From Bacteroidota bacterium (GTDB taxonomy: Bacteria > Bacteroidota > Bacteroidia > Flavobacteriales > Weeksellaceae): a DNA stretch of 64,000 nucleotides. Below, piece by piece: positions 8,914-17,308 of this stretch; within the stretch, counting starts at the first letter, position 1; every line of letters starts with the position of its first letter. The DNA lies in contig JAHIQD010000003.1 in assembly GCA_018902795.1 (NCBI GenBank), positions 62,001-126,000 on the forward strand, given 5' to 3'. Below the pieces are notes generated by a model. The model was not told the DNA's origin, made no database searches, and worked only from the letters and a program-made list of their open reading frames with translations. Both the position numbers and the translations under genes were made by a program.

Positions 8914-9961
8914 GATCGTGAAGCGTTTCTTCTAAACTTTTCCTCACTTTTTCACAACCAAAATTTTCCTCAAAATCATATTCCATCCATTTGTGATAAG
9001 TGTAAATCTGCTCCTCAATATTTTTATTTTCAGGAATGATGAATGGATGTGAATTAGGATAATTCTCCGGGAATATCGCGAGTTTTCCGTATTTAATCGC
9101 ATCACCAACGTTGCCGCTCATTTTGGTGATTCCGTACGATTCCTTTTGGCTGAAAAACTCAGTTTCTTTCTGAAGCGGACACCACAAAATATCCGCTTTA
9201 CGCATCCACTCATCGAAAATGGGCTGTGGCACTTTCTTGGTGAAATATTGAAGGGAAATATTCTGCGGTTTTTTACTCTCAAAATCCTTTAACCACAACA
9301 GTTCCTGTCCCGCAGCTTTACCTAAAAACACAAACTGAAAATGGGTGTTTCTAATAAAGGTTCTTATCCGTTCAAAAATGTGAAGATAATTCCGTCTTTG
9401 CTGAGATACCGCGCCAGGAATCACGATCGTAATAATTGATTTCCGTGGTTTTTCGTACTCATGCAAATAAAAAACCGGCAGGAATTTGAGGCTTAAATCC
9501 GGATTTTCTTTCATTAAAATTTCATCCAAAACCAAAAGATTGCGGGCTTTTCCGAAAACCTTTGGAGCAGAAAATAAACCTTCTTTCAGCAGGAGTTTTA
9601 AACGGTATTTAAAATCTTTTTTGAAAATATTTTTAAACAGTTGAAACCTGCAGATCTTAGCGAAATTAAGATTATGTACGATTACAGCGGTATTAAAATA
9701 TTCAGTAATTTTTAAAAACACATCGAAATATCGGTGTGTGGTTCCAATGATCATCAAATCATATTTTTTTTCTTTCAGTTGGCTGATAATTTTAGAACTG
9801 TCACTCAAAAATATGTTGGAATTCTTGAGGCTGATTTGTTTTAAAATCTTTTCACTAAAGTAATAATCCACAGAAAATTCACTGGAATCCTGCATCAGAT
9901 CCATAAAGTTTCGCGCAATTTCTGCGTGCGTATCCAGTTCAATGTAGGCGATTTTCTTCAA
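8906..9961 (-). CDS. Putative glycosyltransferase (GT-B-like)
   Basis: The 351-residue protein resembles GT-B glycosyltransferases in shape rather than by a strong motif: an N-terminal Rossmann-like half with YDLMIIGTTHRYFDVF, a central ITIVIPGAVSQQRRNY linker of the kind found at the start of the C-terminal half, and ADILWCPLQKE plus KYGKLAIFPENYP toward the end, where nucleotide-sugar binding loops normally lie. It starts 3 bp after the amidohydrolase stop codon on the same strand and converges on the flippase gene with an 8-bp overlap. Its neighbours suggest a role in surface glycan assembly. Donor and acceptor are unknown; the family call is tentative. Confidence 0.65.
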   Translation of the reverse strand: MKKIAYIELDTHAEIARNFMDLMQDSSEFSVDYYFSEKILKQISLKNSNIFLSDSSKIISQLKEKKYDLMIIGTTHRYFDVFLKITEYFNTAVIVHNLNFAKICRFQLFKNIFKKDFKYRLKLLLKEGLFSAPKVFGKARNLLVLDEILMKENPDLSLKFLPVFYLHEYEKPRKSIITIVIPGAVSQQRRNYLHIFERIRTFIRNTHFQFVFLGKAAGQELLWLKDFESKKPQNISLQYFTKKVPQPIFDEWMRKADILWCPLQKETEFFSQKESYGITKMSGNVGDAIKYGKLAIFPENYPNSHPFIIPENKNIEEQIYTYHKWMEYDFEENFGCEKVRKSLEETLHDLI

Positions 9962-9964
9962 AAT

Positions 9965-11629
9965 TTAAAATACTTTGTTTCCATTTGAAAATGTCTCCAA
10001 AACTTTTGTGTTTAAAATTGAATTTTCTTCTGCTGTCATTAAATCCTGATTCAGCACCACAAAATCCGCAGATTTCCCTACTTCCAGACTTCCGAATTCC
10101 TTTTCCTGAAAAGCTGCTTTAGCCGCCCAAACCGTCATTCCGCGCAACGCTTGTTCTCTTGTCAACGCATTTTCTTTCTGAAAACCGTTGGCCGGAAAAT
10201 GTTTGGCATCTTTTCTTGCAACCGCCGCATAAAAAGTCTTGATTGGATTGATTTCCTCCACCGGAAAATCCGTTCCCAAAGGAAGCCAGCCGTTCTGTTT
10301 CAGCAAATCTTCATAAGCGTAAGAATATTTCAGGCGCTCTTTTCCTAATCTTTCTTCCGCCCAATACATATCCGAAGTTGCATGTGTTGGCTGAACAGAA
10401 GGAATTATCGAATATTTTCCGAACAGATTAAAATCGTTTTTATCAACAATTTGGGCGTGTTCAATCCGCCATCTTCTGTCGTTCTTTACGCCTAAAACGT
10501 CACCGTAAATTTTAAGAATCGTCCGGTTCGCAGAATCTCCAATTGCGTGGGTGCACATTTGAAGATTGCTGTTTTTGAGTCTTTTCGCTAAATTTTCAAA
10601 GTGTTGCTTGTCGCTCAGCAGAAAACCTTTCCAGCCTTTTTTATCGGAATAATCGTGGAGCAGACAGGCGCCCCGGCTTCCTAAAGCCCCGTCAGAATAT
10701 ACTTTATAACCACCAAAAGTGATATTTCCTTTCGTGAATCTTCCTTTCTTGATCCATTCGTCGTAGGTGCTGGGTTCATCAGAAAGCAAGGCAAAAATCT
10801 TCATTTGCAGCAAATCCTGATTCTGCATCTTTTCGAGAAGTGAAAAGGTATGGGTTGAAATTCCGCAGTCGTGAAGCGAGGTTAGTCCGTAAGAAAAACA
10901 TTCTTTCTGCAATTCCGTAAAATACTGAACTGCCATTTCATCACTGATTTCGGGAATATATTTTTCCACCAGCGTCATCGCGTTATCAACTAAAATTCCA
11001 GTGAGTTTTCCGTTTTCGACTTCAATTTCACCGCCTGCGATTTTAGTATTCATCGTAATGCCTGCGATATCCAATGCTTTTTGGTTGGCAACCGCAGCAT
11101 GGCCGTCAACTCTTTTTAAATACACAGGACGGTTTGGGAAAAGTACATCGAGTTTTTCTTTATTCGGAAATTCTTTTACAGGCCAGTCATTCTGGTCCCA
11201 GCTTCTTCCGTACAGCCACTCCATTGGAGCCGTTTTGGAATAGTCTGTCATTCTCTGAATGATTTCTTCCCAGGATTTTGTTCCCCACAGTTCACACTTC
11301 CATTTATCCGTTGCGTAACCTGTGAAATGGCAGTGCGCATCGATGAATCCTGGATAAACAGCTTTACCTTCAAAATTCTGAATATTTTTGGATTTAAATT
11401 TCTTTAAAATATCCTTGCTTTTTCCCACCGCAAGGATTTTTCCGTTGGAAACTGCCATCGATTCTGCAATATCGAATTTTTGGTTAACGGTATAAATTTT
11501 TGCATTCGTAATGATCAGATCGGCGTTTTTTTGGGCAAACGTCGCCGTAGAAAAAAACAAAAGCAACAACGTAGGGACAAGTCGCGACTTGTCCAAAAGC
11601 CAAAGATTAAAAAATTTATTTCTATTCAT
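9965..11629 (-). CDS. Exported amidohydrolase (YtcJ-like, amidohydrolase 3) with element-derived N-terminus
   Basis: This 554-residue metal-dependent hydrolase has the amidohydrolase-3 signatures: YPGFIDAHCHF at residues 92-102, the HAIGDSANR histidine loop, WRIEHAQIVD, and LGTDFPVEEINP near the C-terminus. It begins with an odd signal peptide: residues 13-20 (DKSRLVPT) are encoded by a REP palindrome at 11571-11594, then comes the hydrophobic LLLLFFSTATFAQ with a typical Bacteroidota cleavage site. The start codon overlaps the RAYT gene by 8 bp. Removing the REP-RAYT-REP element would leave an in-frame ATG directly before the LLLLFF segment. Substrate unknown; family members act on amide or ester bonds of small molecules. 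Confidence 0.9.
   Translation of the reverse strand: MNRNKFFNLWLLDKSRLVPTLLLLFFSTATFAQKNADLIITNAKIYTVNQKFDIAESMAVSNGKILAVGKSKDILKKFKSKNIQNFEGKAVYPGFIDAHCHFTGYATDKWKCELWGTKSWEEIIQRMTDYSKTAPMEWLYGRSWDQNDWPVKEFPNKEKLDVLFPNRPVYLKRVDGHAAVANQKALDIAGITMNTKIAGGEIEVENGKLTGILVDNAMTLVEKYIPEISDEMAVQYFTELQKECFSYGLTSLHDCGISTHTFSLLEKMQNQDLLQMKIFALLSDEPSTYDEWIKKGRFTKGNITFGGYKVYSDGALGSRGACLLHDYSDKKGWKGFLLSDKQHFENLAKRLKNSNLQMCTHAIGDSANRTILKIYGDVLGVKNDRRWRIEHAQIVDKNDFNLFGKYSIIPSVQPTHATSDMYWAEERLGKERLKYSYAYEDLLKQNGWLPLGTDFPVEEINPIKTFYAAVARKDAKHFPANGFQKENALTREQALRGMTVWAAKAAFQEKEFGSLEVGKSADFVVLNQDLMTAEENSILNTKVLETFSNGNKVF
11571..11594 (+). repeat. REP palindrome, left end of RAYT element
   Basis: GTAG is followed by GGACAAGTCGCGACTTGTCC, a perfect 20-bp palindrome. 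The GTAG head next to a hairpin is the canonical REP layout recognised by RAYT transposases. This copy lies inside the amidohydrolase reading frame and encodes part of its signal peptide. Confidence 0.85.
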
Positions 11630-12098
11630 AAAATTTATCTTTATTCCACTGTACGGGATTATTAGTTATATATTGATCAATTCTTCGATAGCTCTCGTCA
11701 GTCCTCACAATATGATCGTGAAACGAACGCTGCCACATAAAAGATGTATTTCCCAAAAGATGAATCTGTTTCGAAGTAGTGGTTTTTAATGCGCCAATTA
11801 AAGAAGAAACCGACTTGATTTTGATCCTTTCATTTTTTATTTTTTCCCGGTCAATTCGAAATAAAAGGTGAAGGTGATTTGGCATCACCACAAAATTATG
11901 TAATTCAAAGTAAGGATATTGCTGTTCGAGCCATCGAATTTGGTCTGCTACAATACTTCCGGCCGCACTTTCAGTCATTTTACCTTGTACAATTTTTCCA
12001 AAATGGTGAAGCCGGTCCTTCGTGCAAATGGTTATAAAATAAATTGCGTCTTGCGTATAATCGAACCCTTGCTTTCTATTTCTTTTGCGGCCTTCCAT
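11622..12098 (-). CDS. REP-associated tyrosine transposase (RAYT, Y1/HUH superfamily)
   Basis: From the ATG at 12098 the protein has 158 residues; an in-frame ATG at 12143 would add 15. I prefer the shorter start because the family usually opens with an R-K-R-N segment, here EGRKRNRKQGFDYTQ. Next comes YFITICTKDR, then the HUH metal site MPNHLHLLF, and the candidate catalytic tyrosine region YRRIDQYITNNPVQW near the C-terminus. RAYTs cut and join single strands at REP hairpins; most are domesticated single-copy genes. The protein looks intact. It lies between two REPs and overlaps the amidohydrolase start by 8 bp, so the two genes share a transcript. Confidence 0.9.
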   Translation of the reverse strand: MEGRKRNRKQGFDYTQDAIYFITICTKDRLHHFGKIVQGKMTESAAGSIVADQIRWLEQQYPYFELHNFVVMPNHLHLLFRIDREKIKNERIKIKSVSSLIGALKTTTSKQIHLLGNTSFMWQRSFHDHIVRTDESYRRIDQYITNNPVQWNKDKFYE

Positions 12099-12149
12099 TT
12101 CAGCTGTTTTTTGATTACATTGAAATAATATTTTTAAAACCATTCAGAA

Positions 12150-12173
12150 GGACAGGTCGCGACCTGTCCCTAC
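12150..12173 (-). repeat. REP palindrome, right end of RAYT element
   Basis: On the minus strand GTAG precedes GGACAGGTCGCGACCTGTCC, a perfect palindrome. Relative to the left copy one base pair of the stem has changed on both arms, so pairing is kept. Confidence 0.85.
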
Positions 12174-12186
12174 ATGATTAATCATG

Positions 12187-13077
12187 TTATTTTCTTTTAT
12201 TAAACATCTGATTCCACCTCTGATTCCGGATAAATTTAATTTCCTCATCGGATAATTTCCTTTTGTCGTTTTGTTTCAAAAACGATTTCAGGGTGATGAA
12301 AAATTCAGAAAGGGATTTGTTTTTTAAAGCAGATTTTGCCGAAGAAATCACGGTTAAAGGTAAACTCAAACCGATGTTGTAAAAATATTCCCCCAGTTTT
12401 TCGGCCTTTTGATTCTTGTATTTGTATGCGGTCGGCCTCAGATGTTTTACCCATAAATCTTTTATGGTAACAACTTCCCAACTGTTTTTTTTTGCGAGCA
12501 TTACATCAATATTGTCCCAGCCGAGAACCGGCCTCAAACCGCTCATGTCCTCAAAGCATTGCTTCCGGTATGACTTTATTGGTCCGCGGACATGATTTTT
12601 AGAGGAAATATTTTCAAAAGTCCAGTGGTGTTTTTCGTCTTTAAAATCGAAAGCTAATTTCTTTTCGAAAACCGATTTTTTGATCTTTACAATCCCTGAG
12701 ACCATTCCCGCTTTTGGGTTTTCCTCATAAATCGCATTAACTTTTTTGAGATAATTTTCAGGGAAAATAATATCTGCATCGAACTTACAGATGATGTCAA
12801 ACCTGGATAAGCCTGCCGTTTCCAAACCTTTATTAAAGGTTCTGACGACTTTTGCGCCGGGTTCATGTTCGGATTTTTCCAGATTTAGTATTGAAAATTT
12901 ATCGCTGATCATTGGATCCGAAATAAACGCTGAAACTACTTCTTCAGTTTTATCCGTTGAACCGTCATTGACGACCACGATCTCATAATCTCTGAAGGTT
13001 TGGTTTTTCAGAGATTCCAGGCAGAAAAGAATGTTTTTTTCCTCGTTGTGGGTAGGAATGACAATCAGAAACTTCAT
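12187..13077 (-). CDS. Family 2 glycosyltransferase
   Basis: The 296-residue protein has the GT-A fold of family 2: FLIVIPTHNEEKNILFCLES at the N-terminus, VVNDGSTD around residues 35-42 for nucleotide binding, and CKFDADIIFPENYL with the metal-binding DxD. A GWDNIDVMLAK segment further on matches the acceptor/catalytic ED region. It follows the YciI gene by 3 bp and ends 13 bp before the RAYT element, beyond which the amidohydrolase and a second glycosyltransferase lie on the same strand. The cluster was probably one operon before the element inserted. Sugar specificity is unknown. Confidence 0.9.
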   Translation of the reverse strand: MKFLIVIPTHNEEKNILFCLESLKNQTFRDYEIVVVNDGSTDKTEEVVSAFISDPMISDKFSILNLEKSEHEPGAKVVRTFNKGLETAGLSRFDIICKFDADIIFPENYLKKVNAIYEENPKAGMVSGIVKIKKSVFEKKLAFDFKDEKHHWTFENISSKNHVRGPIKSYRKQCFEDMSGLRPVLGWDNIDVMLAKKNSWEVVTIKDLWVKHLRPTAYKYKNQKAEKLGEYFYNIGLSLPLTVISSAKSALKNKSLSEFFITLKSFLKQNDKRKLSDEEIKFIRNQRWNQMFNKRK

Positions 13078-13080
13078 CGG

Positions 13081-13350
13081 TTACAGAAGTTCATCCTGCC
13101 ATTGTCTGTACGTGACTTTCGCTACCAGACCTTCCTGTACGAAAGGATCGTTTTTCACAAAGTCTTCCGCAGATTCCAGGTCAGCGAAAATCCCCATTGC
13201 GCCTTCTCCGGGAATGGAAAACGGACCGATCCCAATTACTTTTCCGGTTTTTAAGCACCTTTCTTCGTTTTCCTGATGTTTAGGATAAACTTCCATAAAC
13301 TGCTCCATCGTTGCCTCAGGATTATTTTCGTAAAAAATGACTGTTTTCAT
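13081..13350 (-). CDS. YciI-like family protein
   Basis: This 89-residue protein has the dimeric ferredoxin-like fold of the YciI family: a first strand MKTVIFYENN, a helix rich in glutamate, then GKVIGIGPFSIPGEGAMGIF and SAEDFVKNDPFVQEGLVAKV. YciI proteins are small and mostly uncharacterised, some with a His-Asp pair for catalysis; a PKHQENEE helix is the nearest equivalent here. It lies 37 bp downstream of polA and 3 bp upstream of the glycosyltransferase gene, all on the minus strand. Confidence 0.82.
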   Translation of the reverse strand: MKTVIFYENNPEATMEQFMEVYPKHQENEERCLKTGKVIGIGPFSIPGEGAMGIFADLESAEDFVKNDPFVQEGLVAKVTYRQWQDELL

Positions 13351-13387
13351 AACTTAATATTTTATGTGTGAATGGTTTACGATAAAT

Positions 13388-16222
13388 TTAATGTGCTTCC
13401 AACCAGTTATCACCAACACCAACTTCCACCAGCAAAGGAACTTTGGTTTCAAATGCGGATTCCATTTCGGTTTTAATCAAACTTTTTGCGGTTTCCACTT
13501 CTTCAACAGGAGCTTCAAACAATAGTTCATCATGCACCTGAAGCAACATTTTGGTTTGTAAATTCTGTTCTGTAAGTTTTTCGTCAATCTTAATCATGGC
13601 CAGTTTGATCACATCGGCGGCGCTTCCCTGAATAGGCGCGTTTACTGCGTTTCTTTCCGCGTGAGCTTTGACCACAAAATTGGCAGAATTAATATCTTTC
13701 AAATGACGTTTACGGTGCAGAATGGTTTCCACGTAACCTAAATCCTGTGCTTTTTTTACCTGTTCAGCCATATACTTTTTAAGTTGCGGATAGGTCTCAA
13801 AATAAGCTTCAATCATATGTTTTGCCTCGGTTCGCGAAAGGCCGGTCTGTTCCGCCAGAGCAAAAGCGCCCTGCCCGTAAATAATTCCGAAATTCACCGT
13901 TTTCGCCTGACTTCGCTGTGTTTTGGTGACTTCCTCCAATGGAACGTTGAAAAGTTTTGAAGCCGTCGACGCGTGAATATCCTCACCGTTCTGGAATGCC
14001 AGAATCATATTTTCCTCGTTGGAAATTTCTGCAATCAGCCTGAGTTCGATCTGGGAATAATCCGCAGAAATGATCTTCTTTCCTTCTCCCGCTACAAAAG
14101 CACCGCGAATCTGTTGTCCGCGCAAGGTACGGATCGGGATATTCTGAAGATTAGGATTTACAGAAGCTAAACGTCCTGTCGCAGCAGTGGTCTGTGAGAA
14201 ATTGGTATGAACACGATGATCATCTTTATCGATCTGCAAAGGCAGCGCGTCCACATAAGTGGATTTGAGTTTCTGATACGTCCGGTGTTCGAGAATATGT
14301 TTGATGATTTCGTGCTTGCCTGAAAGTTTCTGCAGAACATCTTCAGAGGTAGAATATTGTCCGGTTTTGGTTTTCTTGGCTTTAGGATCCAGCTGCATTT
14401 TTTCAAATAAAACTTCACCAAGCTGTTTTGGGGAATTCATATTAAATTCTTCTCCGGACAGTTCAAAAATATTCTTTTCGAGTTCCCTCAGATCGTTTTC
14501 AAGGTCTTTACTTTCCTGTTCGAGCCAGTTTCTATCCAGCGATACGCCTTCGAGTTCCATTTTTGCAAGGACTTTCATCAGCGGCATTTCTACTTTATAG
14601 AATAAATCCTGAAGATTTTCTTTTTCGAGCTGCGGCCCAAAAATATGATACAGCTGCAGGGTAATATCAGCATCTTCGGCGGCATAATTGGTCTGCTCTT
14701 CCACAGAAACGGAACGTAAAGTTCCCTGATTTTTTCCTTTCCCTACTAAAGTTTCGATGGAGACCGGTTTGTAATGCAGGTACATTTCCGCCAAATAATC
14801 CATGCCGTGTCTGCCGTCAGGATTCAGGAGATAATGAGCGATCATGGTGTCGAAAACAGCGCCTTCAATTTGTATTCGGTACTGTTTCAATACTTTATAA
14901 TCAAATTTTAAATTATGGGCTATTTTAAGAATATCCTTTTTCTCAAAAAACGGACGGAAGATTTCAAGTGTTGCCAAAACTTCTTCCCGGTTTTCGGAAA
15001 GCGGGATATAGTAAGCCAACCCTTTTTTATAGGAGAAACTCATTCCTATTAATTCGGCATCCATTTCGTTCAGTGTGGTAGTTTCTGTATCGAAACTGAC
15101 GGCCTGCTGCGTCAGTAGATTCTGAACCAATAATTTCTGCGCTTTGGGAGAATCGATATACTGGTAAAGATGATCGTTCTCTACGATATTCGACTTGGTC
15201 GTGGTTGCCTGATCCAGATCTTCATAACTCGCAAACAGGTCGAGCTGTCTGGCCGCGGCTCCCAGATTCCCTAACGGAACAGCTGGCTCCGTCTTTTCAT
15301 CGGGAATTATGCCAGGAGCAGCAGGAATTGCCGGTGCAAAAGCTCGGTATAGGTTTTCATAGAGTCTGCGGAATTCAATTTCCTCAAAAACAATTCTCAC
15401 TTTTTCAAAATCCGGAGTTTCAAGGTCATACTGTTCCTGATGGAACTCAATGGGAGAATCACAGATAATTGTCGCTAATTTTTTGGATAAAATCCCTCGT
15501 TCAGCACTGGCTTCCACTTTCTCGCGTAGTTTGCCTTTAATTTCATGGGTATTGGCGAGCAGGTTTTCAATACTTCCGTATTCTTTCAGAAATTTCTTGG
15601 CTGTCTTCTCTCCAACACCGTCCAGGCCGGGAATATTATCCACGGAATCACCCATCATCGCAAGGAAATCGATCACCTGTTTGGGATCTTCAATTTCGTA
15701 TTTTGCCTTCACTTCCTCAACGCCTAAGATTTCGAACTCAGCTCCTTTTAGACCGGGTTTGTAGATTTTAATTTTATCGGTCACCAACTGCGCAAAATCT
15801 TTATCCGGTGTCACCATAAATGTGGTATACCCTTCTTTTTCTGCTTTACAGGCAATGGTTCCTATGACGTCATCAGCCTCGTAACCTTCAACACCCAAAA
15901 TCGGAACATGCATCGCTTCCAATATCCGGTGAATATAAGGAATGGCAATTTTTATGGCTTCGGGTGTTTCGCTTCGGTTCGCCTTATATTCAGCGAAATC
16001 TACGGTACGGACACTCGCCTGACCGACATCGAAAACGACAGCCAGATGTGTAGGTCTTTCCCGGCGGATAAGCTCGATTAAAGAATTGGTAAATCCGAAT
16101 ATTGCAGAAGTATCTTTTCCGTCACTGGTCATCCGCGGACTGCGTATTAATGCATAATACCCACGGAAAATCATCGCATAAGCATCGATGAGGAAAAGTC
16201 TTTTATCGTTGTTGTCTGACAT
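13388..16222 (-). CDS. polA: DNA polymerase I
   Basis: From the ATG at 16222 the protein has 944 residues and starts MSDNNDKRLFLIDAYAMIFR. An in-frame extension to 16282 exists, but a TATCTTTG promoter box at 16228-16235 lies inside it, so the shorter start is chosen. Three domains follow in order: the 5'-3' flap nuclease, a 3'-5' exonuclease with FDTETT, AHNLKFDY and YAAEDAD (all three acidic motifs kept, so proofreading is predicted active), and the polymerase with DYSQIELRLIAE, RSQAKTVNFGIIYGQGAF and VHDELLFE. It fills gaps in replication and repair. It may be read through into the YciI gene 37 bp downstream. Confidence 0.97.
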   Translation of the reverse strand: MSDNNDKRLFLIDAYAMIFRGYYALIRSPRMTSDGKDTSAIFGFTNSLIELIRRERPTHLAVVFDVGQASVRTVDFAEYKANRSETPEAIKIAIPYIHRILEAMHVPILGVEGYEADDVIGTIACKAEKEGYTTFMVTPDKDFAQLVTDKIKIYKPGLKGAEFEILGVEEVKAKYEIEDPKQVIDFLAMMGDSVDNIPGLDGVGEKTAKKFLKEYGSIENLLANTHEIKGKLREKVEASAERGILSKKLATIICDSPIEFHQEQYDLETPDFEKVRIVFEEIEFRRLYENLYRAFAPAIPAAPGIIPDEKTEPAVPLGNLGAAARQLDLFASYEDLDQATTTKSNIVENDHLYQYIDSPKAQKLLVQNLLTQQAVSFDTETTTLNEMDAELIGMSFSYKKGLAYYIPLSENREEVLATLEIFRPFFEKKDILKIAHNLKFDYKVLKQYRIQIEGAVFDTMIAHYLLNPDGRHGMDYLAEMYLHYKPVSIETLVGKGKNQGTLRSVSVEEQTNYAAEDADITLQLYHIFGPQLEKENLQDLFYKVEMPLMKVLAKMELEGVSLDRNWLEQESKDLENDLRELEKNIFELSGEEFNMNSPKQLGEVLFEKMQLDPKAKKTKTGQYSTSEDVLQKLSGKHEIIKHILEHRTYQKLKSTYVDALPLQIDKDDHRVHTNFSQTTAATGRLASVNPNLQNIPIRTLRGQQIRGAFVAGEGKKIISADYSQIELRLIAEISNEENMILAFQNGEDIHASTASKLFNVPLEEVTKTQRSQAKTVNFGIIYGQGAFALAEQTGLSRTEAKHMIEAYFETYPQLKKYMAEQVKKAQDLGYVETILHRKRHLKDINSANFVVKAHAERNAVNAPIQGSAADVIKLAMIKIDEKLTEQNLQTKMLLQVHDELLFEAPVEEVETAKSLIKTEMESAFETKVPLLVEVGVGDNWLEAH

Positions 16223-16227
16223 AGAAG

Positions 16228-16235
16228 CAAAGATA
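16228..16235 (-). promoter_or_regulatory. -7 promoter box of polA
   Basis: The minus strand reads TATCTTTG, only 5 bp before the chosen ATG, predicting a leaderless or near-leaderless mRNA. Confidence 0.55.
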
Positions 16236-16333
16236 ATATTTTTGTCCGGAAGCAGGAAGATGAAAGGAGGAAGTTTCATCACGGGCGTTTCTGGTCATCA
16301 CCGCAAGAACGCCAAAAAGAATAGGATAACTCC

Positions 16334-16909
16334 TTATTGTAAGGAATCCGTTTGCTCTCTTTTATAAATGACCTTTAATGAAAGTGTTGCGAAAAATCCA
16401 CCGAGGAAAAAGCCCATTAGCGCACCCATTAAAATATCCACCGGGAAATGCACTCCTAAATAGATACGGCTGTAAGAAACCAATGCTGCCCAAAAGAATA
16501 AAAAATAGGGCAGAAATTTGTGCGTTTTGCGAAGTAACATGCTCATTAATGTAGCAATGAAAAAAGTATTTGAAGCATGACTGGAATAAAACCCAAACTG
16601 GCCGCCACACTGCACTTTTCTCATTAAATGATCTAGTGTAGGATCATGACAGGGTCTGAACCTCGCGATTCCGGTTTTGAAGATTCCGGCCAGTTGATCC
16701 GAAACCGTAACTCCTAATACAATAAAAATCAGGATAAAAACCAGGTTTCTGAGCTGGTAATTTTTATAAAGCAGATAAAGAAAAATTATATAAAGCGGAA
16801 CCCAGATCCATGTTCCGGAAATCATGATCCAGAACTGGTCAAAAGGCTGACTTCCCAAATTATTGAGGTACAGAAATAGCTGCTTATCGTCCTGAATGAT
16901 TTCCTGCAT
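16334..16909 (-). CDS. PAP2-family membrane phosphatase
   Basis: The 191-residue protein has about five membrane helices and the three PAP2 motifs: KTGIARFRP (KX6RP type), YSSHASNTF (the SGH-type motif, here SHAS) and SRIYLGVHFPVDILMG (SRX5HX3D). Such enzymes dephosphorylate lipid pyrophosphates, for example undecaprenyl pyrophosphate or phosphatidylglycerol phosphate, on the outer face of the inner membrane. The gene starts 1 bp after the TatA stop codon, so both are co-transcribed. The lipid substrate cannot be read from sequence. Confidence 0.9.
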   Translation of the reverse strand: MQEIIQDDKQLFLYLNNLGSQPFDQFWIMISGTWIWVPLYIIFLYLLYKNYQLRNLVFILIFIVLGVTVSDQLAGIFKTGIARFRPCHDPTLDHLMRKVQCGGQFGFYSSHASNTFFIATLMSMLLRKTHKFLPYFLFFWAALVSYSRIYLGVHFPVDILMGALMGFFLGGFFATLSLKVIYKREQTDSLQ

Positions 16910-16910
16910 G

Positions 16911-17237
16911 TTATCGGCTTACCGGTCCCTGATGTTCGTCGTTTTCAGCAAGATTTACTTTGGGGGTTTCTCTTGCAGCAAGTGCTTCTTTATTTTCGGG
17001 GTCAGCCATAGGATTATAATCCTTCGCTGCCTGCTTCACCTTATCAATTTCTCTTTTTATTTCGGAAACCGGATTATCGGTTTCTTTCAGAATTTCAGAT
17101 TTAACATCTTCCATGGCTCCACGCATTTTGCGGACACCCTGACCCAGATCACGTGCAATTTGAGGCAGTTTATCAGGACCAAATAAAACGACGATTGCCA
17201 CAGCAATCAAAAGCATTTCTCCTATACTTAATTCCAT
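16911..17237 (-). CDS. tatA: Sec-independent translocase subunit TatA/TatB
   Basis: The 108-residue protein has the TatA layout: one N-terminal helix (IGEMLLIAVAIVVLF), the hinge GPDKLP, an amphipathic helix (QIARDLGQGVRKMRGAM) and a charged unstructured tail. TatA oligomers form the pore for folded proteins carrying twin-arginine signals. The tail is longer than in minimal TatA, so a TatB-like role is possible. It heads a two-gene unit with the PAP2 phosphatase; tatC is not in this window. A TAATTTTG box ends 4 bp before the start. Confidence 0.9.
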   Translation of the reverse strand: MELSIGEMLLIAVAIVVLFGPDKLPQIARDLGQGVRKMRGAMEDVKSEILKETDNPVSEIKREIDKVKQAAKDYNPMADPENKEALAARETPKVNLAENDEHQGPVSR

Positions 17238-17241
17238 GATG

Positions 17242-17249
17242 CAAAATTA
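17242..17249 (-). promoter_or_regulatory. -7 promoter box of tatA
   Basis: The minus strand reads TAATTTTG, 4 bp before the ATG, which predicts a leaderless mRNA. Confidence 0.5.
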
Positions 17250-17308
17250 CAAAAGTTTATGAAAGAGGTTTTCATTTTTAAAAATTTAATTTACTAAAAA
17301 TCTGAAAC

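Larger units (their letters stand above)
11571..12173. mobile_element. REP-RAYT-REP element (REPtron), 603 bp
   Basis: A RAYT gene is bracketed by two inverted REP palindromes, each with its GTAG tetranucleotide at the outer end. The element separates the upstream glycosyltransferase gene (stop at 12187) from the amidohydrolase coding sequence. No target-site duplication is visible, as expected for single-strand HUH transposition. Boundaries are defined by the outer GTAG bases. Confidence 0.82.

Noticed and set aside
11571..12173. A classical insertion sequence with terminal inverted repeats and target duplication
   Set aside because: The ends are GTAG-headed palindromes, the enzyme is a Y1/HUH RAYT, and no target duplication is seen.
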